DNA of 29,556 nucleotides from CAZKXX01 sp964556705 (GCA_964556705.1 CAZKXX010000042.1:1-29556); one strand, 5' to 3'; positions 16,801-25,155 are shown, counted from the stretch's first letter. Notes: generated by a model from the letters alone, not told the origin. Numbers and translations: made by a program.

Positions 16801-16934
16801 GCCGCATCGCGAAGCAGGCCGCCAGCGGCCGAAGTTATCGCGTGCTCGAAGAGTTCAACTTCCGGCCGGCCGTCCACTATTTGAAGGTCGTTCGCAATCG
16901 TCCGGAAGATGGTGAGGAAACGCAGCATGGCTGA
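13896..16934 (+). CDS. actB: Alternative complex III subunit B, molybdopterin-like plus ferredoxin-like fusion
   Basis: The 1012-residue protein has a Tat motif (GRRDFLKAAG, 39-48) followed by a lipobox LSGC (Cys59), so it should be exported folded and lipid-anchored. Residues to about 720 resemble the molybdopterin-oxidoreductase fold, with Cys89/92/96/124 in a ferredoxin-like pattern; in ActB this part is not known to bind molybdenum. From about residue 775 four cysteine sets follow (CTGCSACVVAC, CQHCDTAPCETVC, CVGTRYCANNC, CTFC...ACEQSC), matching three [4Fe-4S] and one [3Fe-4S] clusters. Length is that of typical fused ActB. GAGGTGAAGGA lies before the start; the stop overlaps actC. Confidence 0.95.
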   Translation: MSASELKRYWKNQKEREAGLAPAGDEFPNPPGEIEAQFGRRDFLKAAGFVFAGTMLSGCTRAPVEKAIPYLIQPEEITPGRAAWYASTCAGCSAGCGLLVKIRDGRPVKLEGNPEHPVSRGGLCAAGQASLLGLYDSHRLKNPLLDGRDATWEEVDRFVSEGLVQARNGGAVRFLTGTLTSPSLRAAIDRFLGGFRETKHVSYDALSASAVLDAHERTHGARVLPRYYFDRADVIVSFDADFLGTWISPVEFTRAYVSGRRAEGEGAQFSEHVQFESRLSLTGANADRRFSIAPQQRGAVLNALAARVARRAGVDFETGSSSSVPVSTEFLDELAARLWAARGRSLIVSGAQGVDLQVVCNFLNHLLGNYGHTLDIERPAYQKQGSDREVQRLLAEVKEGKVAALFIHGANPVYNLPEGEAFARALQNVPIVVSFAERQDETAAFAHVVAPDHHPLEGWGDAEPISGTVSLFQPAVNPLGSTRSALESLAGWSGAPKSAYELVRETWQREIFPRQKRETSFQTFWDRAVHDGFAEVEPARASVRPFNLVAVRPIPASTSVSTETFALVLYPKVSMLDGRHAHNAWLHELPDPISKVTWDNYACLSPAAAGKLGLEDGDVVRIEAGNRSLELPALIQPGQDDSTVAVALGYGRAGTERFAHVGPRWLQGRPSVGPDGRVGQNAAPLATLSEGTLRYERSGVRVVKTGARHPPASTQEHHSLTAPPNVAPRHTAPRPIVQETTFAALAAESGKDRAKGARETHPDLWPDDHPYAGHRWAMAIDLSACTGCSACVVACQAENNIPVVGKDEVRRQREMHWLRVDRYYAERGGSVDVAFQPMMCQHCDTAPCETVCPVLATVHSEEGLNQQIYNRCVGTRYCANNCPYKTRRFNWFDYPREDRLQNLVLNPDVTVRSRGVMEKCTFCVQRIQEAKIEARSTGARLADGAVRTACEQSCPAGAIVFGDLNDPESRIAKQAASGRSYRVLEEFNFRPAVHYLKVVRNRPEDGEETQHG

Positions 16935-18363
16935 GATCCCCGTTGCCTTGCGAGAGCCGACGCTCGCCGGTCACAAGACGCCCGCGCAGGTGACGAAGGA
17001 CGTCTGCGCGGTGCTCGACCGCAAGCCGAGCAGCCTCTGGTGGGCGGGCTTCTTGCTCGCGCTGAGCTTTCTGCTCGCCGGCCTCGCCGCGGTGGCTTAC
17101 CAGGTGCAGACGGGCATCGGCACCTGGGGACTCAACCGCACCGTCGGCTGGGCGTTCGACATCACGAACTTCGTTTTCTGGATCGGCATCGGGCACGCCG
17201 GAACGCTGATCTCCGCGATCCTGTTTCTCTTCCGCCAGCGCTGGCGGACTTCCGTCAACCGTTCGGCGGAGGCAATGACCATTTTCGCCGTCATGTGCGC
17301 GGGGATTTTCCCGCTCATTCACATGGGACGCCCGTGGCTCGCTTACTGGGTCTTCCCCTATCCGAACTTCCGCGGCCCGCTCTGGATCAACTTCCGCTCG
17401 CCGCTCGCCTGGGACGCCTTTGCCATCGGGACGTACTTCACGATCTCCCTGCTCTTCTGGTATCTCGGCATGCTTCCCGACCTCGCTACGGTCCGCGACC
17501 GCGCCAAGCCGGGTCTCAAGAAAACGCTCACGGGACTGTTCAGCCTCGGCTGGAACGGCTCCGCGCGCACCTGGCAGCGGCACGAGACGGTCTATCTGCT
17601 TCTCGCCGGACTGGCCACGCCGCTCGTCATCTCCGTGCACACGATTGTGAGCTGGGATTTCGCCACCGCCGTGATTCCGGGCTGGCACGCGACGATTTTT
17701 CCGCCCTACTTCGTCGCCGGCGCCATCTTCTCCGGCATGGCGATGGTGCTGACGCTGATGATTGCCGCGCGCAAGACGATGCGCCTGGAAGACTACATCA
17801 CCATCCGTCACGTGGACGTCATGGCGAAGCTGGTGCTCGCCACGGGCGGCATGGTCGCCGTCGCCTACCTGACGGAATTCTTCACGGCGTTTTACTCCGG
17901 CAATCCCTACGAAGAATTCGTTTTCCTGAACCGGATGCGCGGGCCCTTCGCCGCGGGATTCTGGACGATGGTCGCGTGCAACGTTCTGGTGCCTCAATTG
18001 CTTTGGTTCCGCCGCGTGCGGACGAACCTGGGGGCGGCGTTCGCGATTTCCATTCTCATTAACGTCGGGATGTGGTTCGAGCGGTTCGTCATCATCGTGA
18101 CGTCCATCCATCGCGACTACCTGCCTTCGAGCTGGGCGGGCTACACGCCGACGCTGATCGAAATCCTGACGCTGACCGGCAGTTTCGGCCTGTTCTTCAC
18201 GCTCTTCTTGCTCTTCATTCGATTTGTGCCGGTCATCGCCATCGCGGAAGTCAAAGCCACGCTGCGGCACTTGCCCGAGCTCGCCGCCGGCGCGCCGGCG
18301 CCCGCGCCGGACGAGGCGCGTGGCCCGCGAGCGGAAGTTATGTTGGGAGGAGTACGGACTTGA
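16927..18363 (+). CDS. actC: Alternative complex III subunit C, NrfD-like quinol-binding membrane protein
   Basis: The protein is 478 residues from ATG 16927, with GAGGAAA about 8 bases upstream; an in-frame ATG at 16909 lacks this site. About ten membrane helices are predicted. GHAGTLIS and LIHMGRPW are conserved ActC/NrfD segments near the quinol site on the outer face. It overlaps actB by 8 bases and its TGA overlaps the TTG start of actD. It is expected to oxidise menaquinol and hand electrons to the Fe-S clusters of ActB. Confidence 0.94.
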   Translation: MAEIPVALREPTLAGHKTPAQVTKDVCAVLDRKPSSLWWAGFLLALSFLLAGLAAVAYQVQTGIGTWGLNRTVGWAFDITNFVFWIGIGHAGTLISAILFLFRQRWRTSVNRSAEAMTIFAVMCAGIFPLIHMGRPWLAYWVFPYPNFRGPLWINFRSPLAWDAFAIGTYFTISLLFWYLGMLPDLATVRDRAKPGLKKTLTGLFSLGWNGSARTWQRHETVYLLLAGLATPLVISVHTIVSWDFATAVIPGWHATIFPPYFVAGAIFSGMAMVLTLMIAARKTMRLEDYITIRHVDVMAKLVLATGGMVAVAYLTEFFTAFYSGNPYEEFVFLNRMRGPFAAGFWTMVACNVLVPQLLWFRRVRTNLGAAFAISILINVGMWFERFVIIVTSIHRDYLPSSWAGYTPTLIEILTLTGSFGLFFTLFLLFIRFVPVIAIAEVKATLRHLPELAAGAPAPAPDEARGPRAEVMLGGVRT

Positions 18364-18884
18364 GTCGCCGCCTGTTACTCGGAGTCTTCGAGCGCGAAGA
18401 GGACATCCTCAGCGCCACGCGCGCCTCACGGGCGTTGGGATACACGCTCGTGGACGCGCACACGCCCTACGCCGTGCACGGGCTCGACGAAGCGATGGGC
18501 CTGGCGCCGTCTCGCCTGCCCTGGGTCTGCTTCGCGCTGGGGCTGGCGGGCGCGGCCCTGAAGGTCTGGTTCGAGTTCTGGACGACTTCGGTGAACTGGC
18601 CGGTCAACGTCGGCGGCAAACCCTGGAACTCGCTTCCGGCGTTTGTCCCCATCACGTTCGAAGTGATGGTGCTGGCGGCAGGCGTGAGCACCGTCGTGGC
18701 CTTTCTCGCGGTCGCGCGCCTGCTGCCCGGCCGCAAGCCGAAGATGCCCGAAGCTCGCGTGACGGATGACCAGTTCGTTCTGGTGCTCGAACAGACAGAC
18801 GCGGCTTTCGACGTCGCGCGCGTACGTCGCCTGCTCGAAAAATTCAACGCTCTCCGCGTCGTCGAGCGGATCGAGGAGGCGTGA
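18360..18884 (+). CDS. actD: Alternative complex III subunit D
   Basis: The 174-residue protein starts at TTG 18360 within TTGA of the actC stop; GGGAGGAG about 7 bases upstream makes this non-standard start convincing. The N-terminal domain (about 1-50, LGVFEREEDILSATRA-x-R) is soluble; two membrane helices follow at about 60-80 and 100-123, then a short cytoplasmic tail. This is the DUF3341/ActD architecture. It is a structural subunit without cofactor motifs. Its stop overlaps the actE start. Confidence 0.93.
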   Translation: MSRRLLLGVFEREEDILSATRASRALGYTLVDAHTPYAVHGLDEAMGLAPSRLPWVCFALGLAGAALKVWFEFWTTSVNWPVNVGGKPWNSLPAFVPITFEVMVLAAGVSTVVAFLAVARLLPGRKPKMPEARVTDDQFVLVLEQTDAAFDVARVRRLLEKFNALRVVERIEEA

Positions 18885-19462
18885 TGCCGGTTCGGCCCGT
18901 CAACACGGTCCTGCTGATCCTTTTCCTCGCTCTCATCGCGTTGAACTGGGCGGTGCGCGTCGAGCGTGACCGCCCGCACCTCGAATTCCTTCCGGAGATG
19001 GTGCGCTCCGTCGCCGCCGAGAGTTTCGCCCCCAGCCCCGTGTTCGCGGACGGCAAAACGCTTCAGCCGCCGCCGGCCGGGACCATCCGGCGCGGCCTCT
19101 TGCCGCTCCCCTACCAGGCGACGCCGGAAGACGCAAAACGCGCGGGAGAAGAACTTGAAAACCCGTACGCGCTGGACGACAAGGCCGCTCTCGAGCGCGG
19201 CGCGTTCGTGTACGCCAATTTCTGCCAGGCCTGCCACGGCGCGAACCGCGCCGGCGATGGTCCGGTGGCCAGGCGCGGTTATCCGCCGCCGCCCGCCCAT
19301 CCTCCGTTGCGCAATGACGGCGAAGCGTTTCACATCGTCACCTACGGCCGCGACAACATGCCCAGCCACGCCACGCTACTTTCGCGCGAGGACCGTTGGA
19401 AGGTGATCCTCTTCATTCGCTGGGCGAATCAACAGGCGGGCGCCAAATCCGGCGGAGGCTAG
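18884..19462 (+). CDS. actE: Alternative complex III subunit E, monoheme cytochrome c
   Basis: The protein is 192 residues from ATG 18884; GAGGAGG ends 4 bases upstream, which excludes the GTG at 18881. It has an N-terminal membrane anchor (about 7-23), a linker rich in prolines, then a class I cytochrome c domain with CQACH (114-118) and a probable axial Met in DNMPSHATLL. No lipobox cysteine follows the anchor, unlike some ActE lipoproteins. It is a periplasmic electron carrier subunit, possibly the outlet to soluble cytochromes. Confidence 0.93.
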   Translation: MPVRPVNTVLLILFLALIALNWAVRVERDRPHLEFLPEMVRSVAAESFAPSPVFADGKTLQPPPAGTIRRGLLPLPYQATPEDAKRAGEELENPYALDDKAALERGAFVYANFCQACHGANRAGDGPVARRGYPPPPAHPPLRNDGEAFHIVTYGRDNMPSHATLLSREDRWKVILFIRWANQQAGAKSGGG

Positions 19463-19464
19463 CC

Positions 19465-20643
19465 ATGAACCTCGAACTGACTCGCCTGCGCGTCCCCGAG
19501 CGTACTGTCCGACTGCTTCGCGGTCTGGCCGTTTTCGGCGCGCTGACGATTCTGGCGGGCGCGCTGTTCGCCCCGGAGCGCATCTGGCCGAGCCTGCTGC
19601 TGGCCGCTTATCTCCTGGTCAGCACAGCGCTGGCCGGCGCGTTCTTCGTGGCGCTTCAATATGTGACCGGCGCGTCTTGGAGTGTGGCGCTGCGGCGGGT
19701 CCCGGAGACGCTGGCCCTGTTGCTCCCCGTGGCTGGCGGAACACTGCTGTTGGTGTTGATCGCGAGACCTTCGCTCTATCCCTGGGCGGCCGCTTCGGGC
19801 GACGGGCACGAGACGCTCGGCGGATTCAAAGCGCTCTGGCTGAGCCGTCCATTTTTCCTGGCGCGCGCCGCGTTCTATCTGGCCGTCTGGACCGCTTTAG
19901 CGCTCGCCATCGTCCGCGCCTCGCGACGCCAGGACGAAGACGGCGCGCTGGCCCACACGCTGCGCAACGAGAAGTTTTCGGCCATCTTCATCGTCATTTT
20001 CGCGCTGACGTTCTGGCTGGCGGCGTTCGACTGGATCAAGTCTCTCGAGCCACACTGGCACAGCACCATCTTCGGCGTGTACAACTTCGCGGGAATGTTT
20101 CTCGGCGGGCTGGCCACGATCATCGTGCTGGCCGTCTGGCTCGAACGGCTCGGCCCGCTGCACGGCGTGCTGACGAAAAACCATCTGCACGATCTCGGCC
20201 GGCTGCTTTTCGCTTTCAGCACTTTCTGGGCCTACATCTGGTTCAGCCAGTACATGCTCATCTGGTACGCCAACTTTCCTGAGGAGACGGCGTATTATGT
20301 CCGGCGTCTGCACGGCGCGTGGCAGCCGCTCTTTTTGCTCAACCTCTTTCTGAACTGGGTGGTCCCCTTCTTCATCCTCCTGCTGCGCGCGAGCAAACGC
20401 AGTGCCACCACGCTCGTGCGCGTCGCCGTTGTCATCCTGGTGGGGCGCTGGCTCGATCTCTACCTGATGATTGTTCCGCCGCATGCCGCCCACCGACCGC
20501 CGTTCGGCGCCTGGGAAATCGGCCCGGTCGTAGCCGCGGTGGCGACGGCCGGGCTCGCTTTTATTTACTATCTGCGCCAGGCGCCCGTCGTGCCGGTGCG
20601 CGACCCGCTTCTCGCAGAAAGCCTTCGCGCTGGGCAACACTAA
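19465..20643 (+). CDS. actF: Alternative complex III subunit F, membrane protein
   Basis: The protein is 392 residues from ATG 19465, with GGAGG about 6 bases upstream and the actE stop 2 bases before. About ten membrane helices are predicted. The conserved core EPHWHSTIFGVYNFAG and FSTFWAYIWFSQYMLIWYAN are ActF hallmarks. It resembles ActC in fold but lacks the quinol site. No cytochrome oxidase genes follow; the operon ends here against a convergent minus-strand gene. Confidence 0.94.
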   Translation: MNLELTRLRVPERTVRLLRGLAVFGALTILAGALFAPERIWPSLLLAAYLLVSTALAGAFFVALQYVTGASWSVALRRVPETLALLLPVAGGTLLLVLIARPSLYPWAAASGDGHETLGGFKALWLSRPFFLARAAFYLAVWTALALAIVRASRRQDEDGALAHTLRNEKFSAIFIVIFALTFWLAAFDWIKSLEPHWHSTIFGVYNFAGMFLGGLATIIVLAVWLERLGPLHGVLTKNHLHDLGRLLFAFSTFWAYIWFSQYMLIWYANFPEETAYYVRRLHGAWQPLFLLNLFLNWVVPFFILLLRASKRSATTLVRVAVVILVGRWLDLYLMIVPPHAAHRPPFGAWEIGPVVAAVATAGLAFIYYLRQAPVVPVRDPLLAESLRAGQH

Positions 20644-20680
20644 CCCAGCCGCAGATTCAGCTTCGCGGCCCTTCGCGAGC

Positions 20681-20708
20681 CCTGGCCGAACGCGGCGGTC
20701 CGCGCCAG
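20681..20708. repeat. Hairpin in the convergent gap after actF
   Basis: CGCGG (20691-20695), loop CGGT, CCGCG (20700-20704), with outer CTGG (20682-20685) / CCAG (20705-20708) and a 5-base bulge. It sits in the 96-base gap between the convergent actF and the kinase-like gene and could slow both polymerases, but no T-run follows on either side, so it is not called a terminator. Confidence 0.35.
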
Positions 20709-20739
20709 AAGTCTGTGGGTCATTTGAAGGTGCGAGGTC

Positions 20740-22398
20740 TTACCAGCCGCGCTCGATGCCGACCACCTGAAAACCGTCGGCCCGCTTGCGCACGTAAACG
20801 CTGACCGTTTTCTTCGGATCATCACTCGCAATCTCGGCGACGGCGTAGGAACCCGAGGGTGCTTCGAGAAATTCCGCAGGCAGGGTGAACGACGACGCTC
20901 CCGCGAGCGCCGTCTTCTGTTCGCTCGCGTTGTCAAAGCGCGACCATTGCACCGTGTAGTTGCGGCCGCTTACGAAGCCGTGCTTGGCGGCGAGGTCTTC
21001 GAACTGGAGCTTCCCATCCTTCACTTCAAAGCGGTCCAGAGGCAGGACGCGGGAGAAAAACGCTCGGCCGATCCGGTCCCGCCGCTTGATGAGGCACTCG
21101 ACAATCCAGTTTTCCGCCCGCGGGTCGGAATACTTGCCGGTCCTGACGATGGCGCGGATTTCCTCGTCCGTGAACGCCATCACCTGCTTCGCCGCCCAGA
21201 AGGCGTCATCGGGCAGCCGGTTGACGAACGCCGGGTTGCGGTATTCGGGTACCCAGCTCTCCGGGTCGAACAGTTCCCATTCAAAACGCCCCACAGAAGG
21301 AATCCTGGGATAGTCCGCGCGCGCCCAGCGCGGCACGTAAAGCCCCAGCGTCACGATTTGCGCCAGCGCCGAGCGGGTGTCGTACAGGTATTGTCCCGAG
21401 CGCGGGCTGTTCGGGCCGACACTCGCGCTACCCAGCGTGGAGCCGAAGTCGATGAGGTAATGCCGGATGAATCGGCGGCCGTCTTCTTCCACCAGGAAGT
21501 CGGCGGTGTTGATGGCGCGCGAGTCGTCGTGGCCGAGCCAGGCGCAGAAGACACTCAGGCCGCGCAGGTCGCGGCGATGCTCGTGGGGAACGACGTCGTT
21601 GGGATCGTCGGCGCGCGTTCCGTGGTAGCGGAATTCGCCGATGTTTCTGCCGGGGATCAGCCGGCTCGCCACCGCCCGGATGCGCCCATCCGGTGTGCGC
21701 GGCACCCGGAGCAGCAGCTCGGTCACGTCGCGCTCGCTCATCGGCCGGCGCCGTCCCCGCACGTCTTCGAGCGTCGTCCCTTCGCCCACCTGCACCTGAT
21801 GGCGCGAAAAATGAAAGATGTAGTTTTCCGGAACGTTGTATCCGAGCGCGTAGAAAAATTTCGAGACCAGCACATCGGCGGAGGTCGCAATTTCCGGGTT
21901 CGTCAGCGGGTCGAATTTGACGAGATAGACGCGCCCGCGCGAGTCTTCCATCGTAAAGCCCGGCGTCACGCCTTCCGTCTTGGCGCGGATCACCTTCAGC
22001 GGGCCGCTCACGTCCGGAGCGTTTCCATCGCCCGGCCCCCGGACAAGTTCTTCCAGGCTCATCCGATTCCAATAGTGCCGGTTCGTGTACCAGGCGCTGT
22101 CGGGGACTTCGCCGAGCGTGTTGACGCCCTGCGCGGGATAGACGCTCCGCTTGCTGTTCTGTTCGCCGCGTTTCGAAAGCGAGTTGGCGAAGAAATCGTA
22201 GTAATCGCTCACGCGCCGTCGGCGGGCCGATTCCACGTGCGCGGGCGCCGGCTCGACCCAGAGCGGGTCGTCGTCGTAGAACTTCCGCGCCGCCAGGCTC
22301 CCCGCAACGAACAGGATCCCGAGCGCCGCGCCCGCCAGCGCGCGGCCCGTCACCGGACGAATCACCCTGCCCGGTCTTTTATCTCGATTCCGACGCAT
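20740..22398 (-). CDS. Exported protein with protein-kinase-like catalytic motifs
   Basis: The 552-residue protein has one N-terminal hydrophobic segment (about 18-36) after a basic stretch, so most of it should lie outside the cytoplasmic membrane. I do not recognise a named family. Kinase-like motifs appear in the expected order: VYLVKFDP (Lys161), a downstream Glu169, GHDDSRAIN (His290-x-Asp292-x4-Asn297, the spacing of HRD-x4-N) and YLIDFGS (Asp317-Phe-Gly). The region around 160-195 (VKFDP...LVSKFFYALGYNVPENY) recalls HipA- and CotH/FAM20-like atypical kinases. No glycine-rich loop is obvious. The start overlaps the end of the upstream barrel gene by 20 bases, indicating one transcript. 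Phosphorylation activity is inference; a degenerate, non-catalytic fold is possible. Confidence 0.8.
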   Translation of the reverse strand: MRRNRDKRPGRVIRPVTGRALAGAALGILFVAGSLAARKFYDDDPLWVEPAPAHVESARRRRVSDYYDFFANSLSKRGEQNSKRSVYPAQGVNTLGEVPDSAWYTNRHYWNRMSLEELVRGPGDGNAPDVSGPLKVIRAKTEGVTPGFTMEDSRGRVYLVKFDPLTNPEIATSADVLVSKFFYALGYNVPENYIFHFSRHQVQVGEGTTLEDVRGRRRPMSERDVTELLLRVPRTPDGRIRAVASRLIPGRNIGEFRYHGTRADDPNDVVPHEHRRDLRGLSVFCAWLGHDDSRAINTADFLVEEDGRRFIRHYLIDFGSTLGSASVGPNSPRSGQYLYDTRSALAQIVTLGLYVPRWARADYPRIPSVGRFEWELFDPESWVPEYRNPAFVNRLPDDAFWAAKQVMAFTDEEIRAIVRTGKYSDPRAENWIVECLIKRRDRIGRAFFSRVLPLDRFEVKDGKLQFEDLAAKHGFVSGRNYTVQWSRFDNASEQKTALAGASSFTLPAEFLEAPSGSYAVAEIASDDPKKTVSVYVRKRADGFQVVGIERGW

Positions 22399-23674
22399 AG
22401 GCGCTTGACGAATAAACCGGCATCCCGCCGAAGATGTTTTCGAACTTGAACCACACCATCACACCCTCGTGACTGAAGCCCGTATCAATCCGCAGGAACA
22501 CGTTGTTGCGCACGTTGAACCGGAACCCGAAGCCGGCAGCCGTCTCCATATCGCGAAAATTCCACTCCGCGTGGCGGGGAAAGACTTTTCCCGCGTCGCC
22601 GAAGATCGCCATATCCAGGCCCGCGAACGCTTCCCAGCGCCACTCAGCATTCACGAGAATCATGTTATTGTCATAGAAGCGGAACGGGCGAAAGCCGCGC
22701 AGGCTGTTCGAGCCGCCCAGCACGGGCTGGAGATGGAACGGCACGGCGTTTCCGCCGTCCGGCCACGTCAGCACGGATTTTCCGTGCAGCGCGATCACTC
22801 GCCGCTTGTTGAACATCGGAATGTATTGCTCGACTTCGAGGTCCAGCCGCCGGAATTCGTGTCCCGTTCCGGGCCGCTCCGCGAAACGGCTGAACTGCGC
22901 GACGTAGTTTCCGCCGCTGCGCGGCCCCCCGGGGTTGTCGCGGTAATCGAACTGCGCAAACGCGCCGAGCCGGACGTAACTCGGGTTGACGTCCAGCCCC
23001 GGCGCTTCGCCCGGCGTGAAAACCTGCTCGATCGAGGCGAACCGGCGGTCGCGCCCCGGCCCGACCTTCACGTGCAGGTAGCCGCCCGAAACGCCGAACC
23101 TCATCTCCGGGATAGGCTGCAAACCGAACGTGCCGTCCACGGCGTTGTCAATGATTCGGAAGTTCGTCCGCGAAGTCAGCCGTGAATCGGGGCCCGGGCC
23201 GTAATAATTCAAGCCGGGGTAGTCGTGATGCACGGTGTAAAGGTCGAAAAAGAGTTTGTCGCGCGCGAAGCCGGGAAACGTCAGCTGCCCCTCGAAGCGG
23301 CGATAACTCTTGAAGGAGGATTGCGCCGCGGCGCGCACCACGATCTCGCCCTCGGCCAGGTCCCGGCGCAGATATTCCGGCCCCAGCGCAAAACCGCCGC
23401 CGGTGACGAGCCCTCCGAGTTTCACGCGAAACCCCGCCACGCCGGCGCTGATACGCTCGAGAACTTTGCGGTCTTTCATGTAGCGCAGCGCGCGCTCCGT
23501 GCGCGAGGCGACCTCGGGCTCCAGATGCTCGGCTTTCCGGCGGCGCGCCTGCTCGATTTCTTCTGCGCGGGAGTTGACCTGCGCGCTCAGCGCCGAAATG
23601 AGGGGGGAGAAGAGGAAAATTAGAGGCAGTGTCGCGGCGGCGATGCTTCGACGGTCCAATTCACGCAACGGCAT
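22379..23674 (-). CDS. Omp85/BamA-like outer-membrane beta-barrel protein without POTRA domains
   Basis: The 431-residue protein has a signal peptide (about 1-32, ending SALSAQ). A short charged helical segment (33-75) follows, then a strand-rich region to the C-terminus. GGSNSLRGF at 320-328 matches the VRGF/Y loop of the bacterial surface antigen (D15/Omp85) barrel, and the ending alternates aromatic and polar residues, as in barrels. With only about 430 residues there is no room for POTRA repeats plus a 16-strand barrel, so it resembles the short barrel-only members. GGGGAG lies about 10 bases upstream of the start. It is co-transcribed with the exported kinase-like gene, which suggests a shared envelope role. 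Confidence 0.82.
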   Translation of the reverse strand: MPLRELDRRSIAAATLPLIFLFSPLISALSAQVNSRAEEIEQARRRKAEHLEPEVASRTERALRYMKDRKVLERISAGVAGFRVKLGGLVTGGGFALGPEYLRRDLAEGEIVVRAAAQSSFKSYRRFEGQLTFPGFARDKLFFDLYTVHHDYPGLNYYGPGPDSRLTSRTNFRIIDNAVDGTFGLQPIPEMRFGVSGGYLHVKVGPGRDRRFASIEQVFTPGEAPGLDVNPSYVRLGAFAQFDYRDNPGGPRSGGNYVAQFSRFAERPGTGHEFRRLDLEVEQYIPMFNKRRVIALHGKSVLTWPDGGNAVPFHLQPVLGGSNSLRGFRPFRFYDNNMILVNAEWRWEAFAGLDMAIFGDAGKVFPRHAEWNFRDMETAAGFGFRFNVRNNVFLRIDTGFSHEGVMVWFKFENIFGGMPVYSSSAYASESR

Positions 23675-23763
23675 GCGTGTGTGGCTCCCCGGGCCGTCCC
23701 AGCTCGCAGCCTTTAGCGAAGGAGCTCAGCCCCAGCGCTTCCTTCAATAAGAAAGTCGTGATA

Positions 23764-23792
23764 ATTATACGCAGCGACCATCGCCGGGACAA
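23764..23792 (-). promoter_or_regulatory. Sigma-70-type promoter for the barrel/kinase-like operon
   Basis: On the minus strand TTGTCC (23787-23792) and TATAAT (23764-23769) are separated by exactly 17 bases. Transcription would start near 23757, giving a leader of about 83 bases to the ATG at 23674. The -10 is a perfect consensus in GC-rich DNA. Confidence 0.65.
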
Positions 23793-23845
23793 GGTTGGAT
23801 CTCGAAGGGTCTGCGGCCCGGGCACGCTCCGGCGGAAAGGTAAGG

Positions 23846-25147
23846 ATGAGCAATCCGCTCAGGCAGATCCTCGACATCCGCAAACGCGAATTCGGCGTCG
23901 TCCTGCTGCTCTTCCTCTTCTTTTTTCTGGTCATCGCGGTTTTTCAGCTTCTGCGCCCGCTCAAGAAAGGACTCTTCATCGAACAATACGGCGCAGCCTT
24001 GGAGCTCTACGCCAAGCTGGCGAACATCCTCGTTGCGGCGCTTGCCGTTGCCGCGTTCACTTTCCTTTACAACCGCCTTTCGCGCCAGCGGCTGATTTAC
24101 GTCCTGTCGGCGTTCTTTGTCGTCAGCTTCCTCATCCTTTTCCAGACCCTGCCGGGAAAAGGCGCCGTTTCCGTCTGGGGTTTCTATCTGCTCGGCGACC
24201 TCGTTTCGACGCTCTGGGTGGCCTGCTTCTGGGCTTACGCCACGGACCTCGCCAGCGCCGACCAGGCCAAGCGCCTGTTCGGCTTCGTGGGCGGCGGGGG
24301 CGTGGTGGGAGGACTGGCGGGTATTTCGCTGGCCAAGTTCCTTCTCGGCGCTCTGCAAACCGAACAGCTCATCGTCCTCGCGGCGGGAATGATTGCCGCG
24401 CTCGTCGCCATCACCTTCGGCATCGAATCACTCCTGGCGCGAGGCGCGGCGTTTCACGCGAGCGCCGGGCCGCGTCCCGTTTCATCGAAGCCGGAAAAGT
24501 CCGGCACGAGCGCGGCGCTGGAAGGCGCGCGCCTTGTTCTGCGCTCGCCGTATCTCGCGGCGATCGTGGGCATCATGGCTTTTTACGAGATGGCCTCGCA
24601 GGTTATGGATTTCCAATACAGCCATCTCGCTGAATCTTTCGAGGGCGCCGTCGCCACGCAGGCGTTCTTCGCCGACATCGGTTTCTACGCCAACGCGCTC
24701 GCCGTCGGCGTGCAATTCCTGCTCGTCAGTCTCATCATGCGCCGGCTCGGCCTGACGGTCGCCCTGCTGGTTCTCCCCCTCGCCATTCTCGGAAGCTCGG
24801 GAGCGTTTCTTGTCGCGCCCACACTCGCGGCGGCGAGCCTGCTTCACATTTCTGATAACGGGCTGAACTATTCCATCCAGCAGACGGCGCGCGAATCGCT
24901 CTACGTCGTGACGACGCCGGACGAAAAATACAAGGCGCGCGCCTTCACCAATATGTTTGTGCAGCGCCTGGCGAAAGGGCTGAGCATCTTCCTGCTCATG
25001 GGCCTGCTGGCGCTGCAAATCGAAATCAACCTGATGAGTCTGGTCACGATTGTGGTGGCGGTTTTAATGATCCTGTTCAGCCTTTACGCGGGCCGCGAAT
25101 TCGCGCGCAAGGGCCGCGCCGAGGAACAGGTCCGGGAGGCGGCGTGA
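23846..25147 (+). CDS. Nucleotide-translocase (NTT/TLC, ATP:ADP antiporter) family membrane protein
   Basis: The protein is 433 residues from ATG 23846, with AAAGGTAAGG just upstream; the longer reading from TTG 23795 lacks such a site. About 11-12 hydrophobic helices are predicted. The C-terminal half contains NYSIQQTARESLYVVTTPDE followed by KYKARAF, the best recognised NTT/TLC-like region. Members in Rickettsia and Chlamydiae exchange host ATP for ADP; related proteins in free-living bacteria have other or unknown substrates. Its gene is divergent from the barrel operon. The family call is by pattern memory and the substrate is unknown. Confidence 0.8.
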   Translation: MSNPLRQILDIRKREFGVVLLLFLFFFLVIAVFQLLRPLKKGLFIEQYGAALELYAKLANILVAALAVAAFTFLYNRLSRQRLIYVLSAFFVVSFLILFQTLPGKGAVSVWGFYLLGDLVSTLWVACFWAYATDLASADQAKRLFGFVGGGGVVGGLAGISLAKFLLGALQTEQLIVLAAGMIAALVAITFGIESLLARGAAFHASAGPRPVSSKPEKSGTSAALEGARLVLRSPYLAAIVGIMAFYEMASQVMDFQYSHLAESFEGAVATQAFFADIGFYANALAVGVQFLLVSLIMRRLGLTVALLVLPLAILGSSGAFLVAPTLAAASLLHISDNGLNYSIQQTARESLYVVTTPDEKYKARAFTNMFVQRLAKGLSIFLLMGLLALQIEINLMSLVTIVVAVLMILFSLYAGREFARKGRAEEQVREAA

Positions 25148-25155
25148 AAGGCCCC

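Noticed and set aside
20681..20708. Terminator of the nar-act operon
   Set aside because: The hairpin is real but no T-run follows on either strand, so it was listed only as a hairpin.
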